DNA of 14,445 nt, from positions 1 to 14,445 of the forward strand of contig JADCFR010000306.1 in NCBI GenBank assembly GCA_020249415.1, given 5' to 3'. The notes under the pieces are model-generated. The model did no database searches. It was given only the letters and a program-made list of their open reading frames with translations, and was not told where the DNA came from. Source of the stretch: Roseomonas sp. Its GTDB lineage: Bacteria > Pseudomonadota > Alphaproteobacteria > Acetobacterales > Acetobacteraceae. Positions 10,689-14,445 of this stretch are shown here, one piece after another; the stretch's first letter is position 1, and each line of letters begins with the position of its first letter. The position numbers were made by a program, and so were the translations under genes.

Positions 10689-10844
10689 CAGTCCGGTTTT
10701 CGTCCATAAATGTCCTGCAAGCCTATGGCGGACATGGCATTTTCCTGCCAAGCTGAAGGTGATGAGGGATCGAATACTGCCAAGTCTTGACGCGGGTGGC
10801 GAGGCTTTTCATCGCGCCCCCATCCTGCCGCAGGGGCTTTGACC
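10689..10844. promoter_or_regulatory. Divergent control region of the emrA/emrB-type genes with two inverted repeats
   Basis: These 156 bases separate two divergent efflux genes. They contain ATGTCC (10710-10715) / GGACAT (10730-10735), perfect 6-base arms 14 bases apart, and the adjoining TGGCA (10735-10739) / TGCCA (10746-10750), perfect 5-base arms 6 bases apart. Dyads here are what a local repressor of the efflux genes would need, but no regulator gene is present in the window. A TTGACG at about 10785 could be a -35 for the plus-strand gene, with no good -10. Confidence 0.4.
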
Positions 10845-11921
10845 ATGCAGGGCCGGCTTTTGCGCTTTGTCCTGTTGGTTGTGGTGCCGGCGCTGGCTCT
10901 GCTGGTGGCGGCTGCCTTCTGGCTGACCGGCGGGCGCTATGTGACCTCAGAGAACGCCTATGTCCGCGCTGATATTGTGCAGATTGCACCGGAAGTCGCC
11001 GGCCGCGCGACCGAAGTGCTGGTGCGCGACCATGCGCGCGTGACCGCTGGCCAGGTGCTGGTGCGCCTTGACCCCACCCCCTTTCGTCTTGCCCTGGAGA
11101 AGGCCGAGGCGGAGTTGGATTCCGCCCGTACCCTGGTGGAGCTTTCCCGCGCCACCTATCAGGAAACCCAGGGCGAAATGGCGGAGCTGGAAAAGCGTGT
11201 CGCCTTCCTTCTCCGCCAGGCGCGCCGGCAGGAGGAGCTGGCAAGCCGCGGCATCGCCCCCACCGCGCGCATGGAAGAAACCCAACATGATGCTCAAGTG
11301 GCGCAGGACAGGATGAATGTGCTGCGCCAGAGGCTTGTGCGCGTATTGACCACGCTGAAGGGTGACCCTGAATTGCCGGTGGATGACCACCCGCAAGTGC
11401 GGGAGAAAATCGCCGAACGCGACCGCGCCGCGCTTGATCTGGCGCGCACCGAAATCAAGGCGCCAACGGGCGGGACAGTGGTGAATTTGCGTCTGCAAGT
11501 GGGCGAGCAATTGCGCGCCGCGACCCCTATTTTCGCGCTGGTGTCAGATAGCCGCCCCTGGGTGGATGCGAATTTGAAGGAAACCACGCTGACCCATGTG
11601 GCCGTCGGCCAGCGCGTGGATGTGGTGCTGGATATCTACCCGAACGTGACCTGGAAGGGCGTGGTGGAAAGCATCAGCCCTGCAACAGGGGCGGAGTTTG
11701 CCATTCTGCCGCCGCAAAATGCCTCAGGCAATTGGGTGAAGGTGGTGCAGCGCCTGCCGGTACGCATCCGCCTTGAACCGCATGCGGGCGAGCCCCCCTT
11801 GCGCGCCGGCGTGACCGCGACGGTTTCAATTGACACCGGGCGCGGGCGGAGCCTTGCGGATGTGGTGGCGGGATTCTTAGACCTGTTCCGGAGCAAGGCG
11901 GAGGCGGCGGGGGCGCGTTAA
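10845..11921 (+). CDS. HlyD/EmrA-family membrane-fusion (periplasmic adaptor) protein
   Basis: Adaptor subunit (358 aa) that links an inner-membrane permease to an outer-membrane channel. Residues 1-28 are an uncleaved membrane anchor. TSENAYVRADIVQIAPEV (34-51) is the classic first beta-barrel/lipoyl strand of EmrA proteins. It is followed by a lipoyl half-motif (VRDHARVTAGQVLVRLD), a helical hairpin (about 80-200), and the second lipoyl half IKAPTGGTVVNLRLQVGEQL (205-224). The EmrA signature ILPPQNASGNWVKVVQRLPV (287-306) is complete. The ATG at 10845 has AGGGG about 9 bases upstream; a TTG two codons earlier is less likely. It is divergent from the permease it probably serves. No outer-membrane channel gene is visible. 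Its stop is only one base from the end of the antitoxin remnant on the opposite strand. Confidence 0.95.
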   Translation: MQGRLLRFVLLVVVPALALLVAAAFWLTGGRYVTSENAYVRADIVQIAPEVAGRATEVLVRDHARVTAGQVLVRLDPTPFRLALEKAEAELDSARTLVELSRATYQETQGEMAELEKRVAFLLRQARRQEELASRGIAPTARMEETQHDAQVAQDRMNVLRQRLVRVLTTLKGDPELPVDDHPQVREKIAERDRAALDLARTEIKAPTGGTVVNLRLQVGEQLRAATPIFALVSDSRPWVDANLKETTLTHVAVGQRVDVVLDIYPNVTWKGVVESISPATGAEFAILPPQNASGNWVKVVQRLPVRIRLEPHAGEPPLRAGVTATVSIDTGRGRSLADVVAGFLDLFRSKAEAAGAR

Positions 11922-11922
11922 G

Positions 11923-12117
11923 CTAGCTGCTGGCCCGGTTTTCGCCCTTGGCCTTGGGCGCCTTGAAGGGCGCTGCCTTGATGTCATGCGCACGTTGCCG
12001 GGCGCGCGCGATATCAAAACTGCCCTGCATGCGCATGAGTGTATCCATGGAAACGCGAAAAGCCTTTTCGAGCCTGATCGGCATTTCTGGCGATAGCGCA
12101 GCGCGCCAAGCAGTCTC
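11923..12117 (-). pseudogene. higA: C-terminal remnant of a HigA-type (XRE family) antitoxin
   Basis: An open frame of 64 residues with no start of its own, ending at TAG 11925-11923. It contains SPEMPIRLEKAFRVSMDTLM followed by RMQGSFDIARARQRAHDIK, the pattern of the last helix region of HigA antitoxins (typically ISPEMAIRLEKAF..S.D.W.RMQ..YDLAQAR). A TGA lies in frame two codons upstream of the recognisable part (12123-12121). The N-terminal half, including the DNA-recognition helix, and the partner toxin gene are absent. The fragment directly abuts IS3-family transposase sequence on its 5' side, so it was probably cut by insertion of, or recombination with, that element. The in-frame ATG at 12084 (MPIRLEK) could still give a short peptide, but that would lack DNA binding. 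Not expected to be functional. Confidence 0.7.
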
Positions 12118-12133
12118 AAATCATTTGACGACG

Positions 12134-12320
12134 GACAATGGCGGCAAGATAGGCAAAGCCGCGCGCCATGGGGATGCAGGTGATGTCCATTCCCCAGACC
12201 TGGTTGGGGCGCAAGATCGGCCGCTGGAACCGGGCGGGCGACGTCGTAGCGCGTCCCCCGGCTGATGCTGAGCGCCTTGTCCTGTTTCGCCAGAGGCAGG
12301 GAATGCTCACGGTCAATCAT
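12134..12320 (-). pseudogene. IS3-family transposase orfB, internally deleted and 3'-truncated
   Basis: OrfB starts with ATG at 12320 and reads MIDREHSLPLAKQDKALSIS and then RPVPAADL, the typical N-terminus. After about 12213 the homology jumps, in a different frame, to RPNQVWGMDITCIPMARGFA followed by YLAAIV. That is the start of the integrase core with its first catalytic aspartate (MDIT). By comparison with full-length relatives roughly 80-100 residues between the two blocks are missing. Everything after AAIV, including the other two catalytic acidic residues, is also gone. The original frame instead runs on to 11877 as meaningless sequence. Cannot encode an active transposase. Confidence 0.75.
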
Positions 12321-12621
12321 CTTTTTGCGCTCAGCAAGCCCGCCTTGGTCAGCGCGCCTGCCAAAGAATCATTCGTGAGCGTCAACTCCCTATCTGCGCG
12401 CGGCGTTCTTTCACATCAACCGGTGCTGGCGCTTCCGGCTTGCCTTCACCGAAAATCCCAGCAGCCCCTTCCAGAAGCTGATCGCGCCAGATCTTGATGA
12501 CATTCGTATGGACATCGAATTGCGCGGCCAGTTCGGCCAGCGTCTTCTCGCGCTTCACGGCGGCAAGCGCCACCTTGGCCTTGAAGGGTGGGCTATGGTT
12601 CCGGCGTGGTCGTCTCGTTAT
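12317..12621 (-). pseudogene. IS3-family transposase orfA (lost start codon, one-base deletion)
   Basis: OrfA encodes the DNA-binding part of an IS3 transposase. The frame reads TRRPRRNHSPPFKAKVALAA, then the helix-turn-helix segment TLAELAAQFDVHTNVIKIW, then RDQLLEGAAGIFGE. An AGGAG ribosome site stands in the right place, but the expected ATG is ATA at 12621-12619. Near 12387 a base is missing (GGGAGTTGA in place of an expected GGG-CAG-TTG), giving an early TGA at 12384-12382. Adding one base restores LTLTNDSLAGALTKAGLLSA up to a TGA at 12319-12317. That TGA overlaps the orfB ATG as ATGA beside an A5G run, the place where IS3 elements make their programmed -1 shift. A GTG at 12573 could start a 63-residue peptide. 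Non-functional as a transposase. Confidence 0.75.
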
Positions 12622-12636
12622 GGTATCTCCTGTTCA

Positions 12637-12649
12637 CGGCATCATGCCG
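12637..12649. repeat. Palindrome upstream of IS3 orfA
   Basis: CGGCAT-C-ATGCCG is a perfect 6-base-arm palindrome 15 bases before the former orfA start codon, next to the AGGAG ribosome site. In an intact element such a hairpin could hide the ribosome site from transcripts entering from outside; here that is inference only. Confidence 0.35.
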
Positions 12650-12685
12650 CATTCAGGCAGGAAATACACTTATCCCAGTTGTTCA

Positions 12686-12887
12686 GATTGCCTGAGCCGG
12701 CTCTGCGGCGATGCTATGGTGATTCGCGTCCGTCATCCAATGGTTGAACATGCCCATCGTTGTGAAGGGACAAATGTTCAATAAAAGGACCTTGGCCTTA
12801 TGAACAAAACCGTCCCCGCGCACAAGATTACTGAAGGGCTCCATTGGAGGACGTGGCCGCTGGCGAAATCGGGGCGGACAAGACTGA
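12686..12887. other. Region without a recognisable gene between the IS3 remnant and the OmpA-domain gene
   Basis: About 200 bases with no gene I can identify. On the plus strand two very short frames overlap by ATGA (a 9-codon frame ending at 12802 and MNKTVPAHKITEGLHWRTWP... from 12800 to 12901, 33 codons, AAGGA 11 bases upstream). On the minus strand a frame with no stop runs across nearly the whole interval (MEPFSNLVRGDGFVHKAKVL within it). None resembles a family I know. A perfect 8-base dyad lies at 12744-12781. The region could be the scar of further mobile DNA. Confidence 0.4.
12744..12781. repeat. Perfect 8-base inverted repeat TTGAACAT / ATGTTCAA
   Basis: TTGAACAT at 12744-12751 and ATGTTCAA at 12774-12781 are exact reverse complements, 22 bases apart (centre to centre 30 bases, close to three helical turns). 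This geometry suits two same-face binding sites of a dimeric regulator or the ends of a small mobile sequence. No associated gene is clear. Confidence 0.45.
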
Positions 12888-13973
12888 TTACTTCAGAATG
12901 ACCTCAACGCGCCTGTTTTGTGGCTCACGCACACCATCAGCCGTGGGCACAAGGTTGTTTTCCTCGCCAAAACCACGCGTCACGATTTCACTCCGCGGAA
13001 CCCCACGCCGCACCAGTTCCGCCGCCACAGCTTCGGCGCGCCGGGTTGAAAGGCGCATATTGTAGTCGGCCGGACCGGAACGGTCAGTAAAGCCATTGAC
13101 TTCAATGCGGGTGACGCCAGAAGCCCGTGCGGTTGCGGCCTCGCCAATGATTTGGCGCGCGCGATCAGTCAGGTCTGCCGAACTCCAGTCGAAGAAAACA
13201 AGGAAGGTTCGGGCTGCCGCTACGGGTGCCGTAGCGGGCGGCGTCGCGGCGCGCGGCGCACCGAAGGCATACCGTAGTCCAAATAGGATCGAATGATTGT
13301 AGTTGTCCACGTCAGCATCTGCGACATAGGTCGTACCATTAACCCTATTGCGATTGAAGTTGTGACCCGTCGTGCCAAGAAAGCGGTATTCTGTTGTCAG
13401 AGCCAAACCGGGTACCGAGGAAATCGGCAAGGAAACGCCTGCAATAGCCTGCGCAGCGAACGCGCCAGGCGACCTAGCAGAACTGTGGTAGGTATTTTCA
13501 GCCGCCGCGCTTGTCTTGTAACCTACGTCATCGTACTGATGCCAAATGTAACCGGCACCCAGGCCGATATAAGGCGACAGGCCCCACGCTATGCCGCCCA
13601 GGTCGAAATCGTACAGCACATTCCCCATGCCGCCATAGCTTGAAGCTGTCCCGACCGGGGGCTGCCGCGATCTGCCGTTAAGAACATGACCATCAACATC
13701 GTTCCGACGGTAGCTTCCCTCAACTTCAATCCTAACCCCGTTGCCGAACCCCCAACCAAGGCTGAAAACGCCGATATAGCCGATGTCGAATGAGTTTTTT
13801 TCGCCCCGCAATTTGGTGTTATCCGTACGCCAAGTTCCGGTAATATCGGTGTCTTGCAGGAAATTAATGCCAAGCCCGCCACCAATGTAGAGACCATTAA
13901 CGGGTTGGGCTGGGGCAAGGGCTGGAAACACAAAAAGGGATAAAGCAGCGAGACTCCATTTCTTGCAGCGCAT
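12888..13973 (-). CDS. Outer-membrane beta-barrel protein with C-terminal OmpA (peptidoglycan-binding) domain
   Basis: A 361-aa outer-membrane protein. Residues 1-22 are a signal peptide (MRCKKWSLAALSLFVFPALA, cleavage after APA). Residues about 24-237 form an Omp25-like eight-stranded barrel with alternating aromatic strands (LYIGGGLGINFL, ALTTEYRFLG, ILFGLRYAFG). An Ala/Pro-rich linker (238-254) follows, then an OmpA-like domain (256-361) with FFDWSSADLT, VNGFTDRSGPADYN and QNRRVEV; Asp297 and the Arg of NRRVEV are the expected contacts to peptidoglycan. An in-frame ATG at 14009 also has a strong GGGGGAG site and would lengthen the N-terminus by 12 residues. I chose 13973 because it has its own AGGGGG and gives a standard signal peptide. 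The gene is less GC-rich than the core genes and lies between mobile-element remnants, which suggests transfer. Confidence 0.9.
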   Translation of the reverse strand: MRCKKWSLAALSLFVFPALAPAQPVNGLYIGGGLGINFLQDTDITGTWRTDNTKLRGEKNSFDIGYIGVFSLGWGFGNGVRIEVEGSYRRNDVDGHVLNGRSRQPPVGTASSYGGMGNVLYDFDLGGIAWGLSPYIGLGAGYIWHQYDDVGYKTSAAAENTYHSSARSPGAFAAQAIAGVSLPISSVPGLALTTEYRFLGTTGHNFNRNRVNGTTYVADADVDNYNHSILFGLRYAFGAPRAATPPATAPVAAARTFLVFFDWSSADLTDRARQIIGEAATARASGVTRIEVNGFTDRSGPADYNMRLSTRRAEAVAAELVRRGVPRSEIVTRGFGEENNLVPTADGVREPQNRRVEVILK

Positions 13974-14196
13974 ATAACCCCCTAAACACACTCTAATGGT
14001 GCGATTCATGCTAAACTCCCCCAAATTAGAAATGCACCTACGCACCACTCGCCATATGTCCGAATGGCACTGCCGTACTACCCTAAGGATTGAATAGCAC
14101 TGACCGGACCACTAGACCAAAAATTTCAGCTTTTTATGACGAATTTCCCAAAAAAATACCACCTTTCCTCTTAAATGGTCATAAAGCGTGTGAAAG
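13974..14196. promoter_or_regulatory. AT-rich region upstream of the OmpA-domain gene, with long-spaced dyad
   Basis: No gene recognised. The stretch 14110-14190 is markedly AT-rich compared with the rest of the window and probably includes the promoter of the minus-strand OmpA-domain gene. TTTATGAC (14133-14140) and GTCATAAA (14178-14185) are perfect 8-base inverted repeats 37 bases apart, and each is preceded or followed by GC(T)n-type extensions with a two-base offset. They may be the edges of a small inserted sequence or binding sites. The junction with the IS630 remnant is at about 14200. Confidence 0.4.
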
Positions 14197-14445
14197 TCAA
14201 GGAGAATGCAGCAGCACCGCATGCTTGCCAGGGCTGACCATACCGCTGATTTCAGCCAGATGCAGGTTCATCGCTGCGGTGTTGCAGAAGGGCAGTACCA
14301 GGGCCGCGCCCTTACCCTCCTGCGGGCAGATGGCTCCGAAGATATAGGTCGAAGCATAGCGCTGGTCCCGCGGCGCTGAAGGCCGCGTGCCGCGCCGCGC
14401 CCAGCGGCGGGTGATGCCATTCTTCTGCCCGATGCGCGCTTCGTC
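14197..14445 (-). pseudogene. IS630-family transposase fragment (5' end outside window, 3' end truncated)
   Basis: The frame from the right edge gives 82 residues: DEARIGQKNGITRRWARRGT at the edge, then YASTYIFGAICPQEGKGAAL, LPFCNTAAMNLHLAEIS and PGKHAVLL, followed at once by HSP and TGA (14199-14197). This is the middle of an IS630-type DDE transposase. The first catalytic Asp is the very first visible residue. The expected LDQAGWH block with the second Asp and the later ELNPVE block with the Glu are missing, since homology ends just before them at HAVLL. The element is therefore broken. Its N-terminal half lies beyond the window. The sharp end against AT-rich DNA indicates a deletion or another insertion. 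Confidence 0.82.

Larger units (their letters stand above)
12134..12685 (-). mobile_element. Degenerate, internally deleted IS3-family insertion sequence
   Basis: Remnant of an IS3-type element with the usual orfA-orfB layout on the minus strand. Recognisable transposase sequence runs from 12621 down to about 12134, where it stops abruptly after YLAAIV. That leaves only the first part of the catalytic domain and no right end. An internal deletion joins the orfB N-terminus to the RPNQVWGMDIT block at about 12210-12213. The outer left end is uncertain; I place it at 12685 because the minus strand reads TGAACAACTGGG there, starting with the TG usual for IS3 ends, and this is only inference. With one end missing, terminal repeats and target duplication cannot be checked. 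The element cannot be autonomous. Confidence 0.75.

Noticed and set aside
11877..12320. 147-codon minus-strand frame taken as one protein
   Set aside because: Only the first about 36 residues are IS3 orfB; the rest is out-of-frame translation after an internal deletion and overlaps the 3' end of the adaptor gene on the other strand.
14060..14125. GntR-type operator in the sequence around GGTCTAGTGGTCC
   Set aside because: The match is short, not symmetric and no GntR-family gene is nearby.

Overview
The window looks like chromosomal DNA from a GC-rich alphaproteobacterium, most likely Rhodospirillales and probably Acetobacteraceae. The reasons are the enolase / FtsB / pyruvate dehydrogenase E1 alpha / lipoyl-bearing E1 beta gene order and strongly GC-biased codons. 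The family-level placement is inference; I have run no similarity search.

Left part (1-4295), core metabolism and division, mostly on the minus strand: eno (enolase), ftsB (divisome protein), pdhA and the start of pdhB (pyruvate dehydrogenase E1), which runs off the left edge. A plus-strand family 2 glycosyltransferase gene sits between ftsB and eno and overlaps the end of eno by 4 bases.

Middle part (4296-7591), plus strand: an aldehyde dehydrogenase, a small lipoprotein and an unusual two-part SAM-dependent methyltransferase with a TTG start, in a loose tandem. Converging on them from the minus strand is a large TPR-repeat protein (7649-9097). Upstream of it is a drug-efflux pair: an EmrB-type MFS permease (minus) and an EmrA/HlyD-type membrane-fusion protein (plus), transcribed divergently from a 156-base intergenic region that holds two inverted repeats.

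Right part (11923-14445), a scar region of mobile DNA. A headless C-terminal fragment of a HigA-type antitoxin abuts an internally deleted IS3-family element whose orfA has lost its ATG (now ATA) and carries a one-base deletion. Next come about 200 bases without a clear gene but with a perfect 8-base dyad, then an outer-membrane beta-barrel/OmpA-domain protein in visibly less GC-rich DNA. An AT-rich stretch follows, and finally a truncated IS630-family transposase that runs off the right edge.

I see no tRNA, rRNA, CRISPR array or intact mobile element. I did not find a convincing undescribed multi-gene system. The points most worth a second look are the antitoxin/IS junction, the glycosyltransferase inserted in the eno-ftsB neighbourhood, the methyltransferase with its unusual N-terminal domain, and the divergent efflux operon control region.
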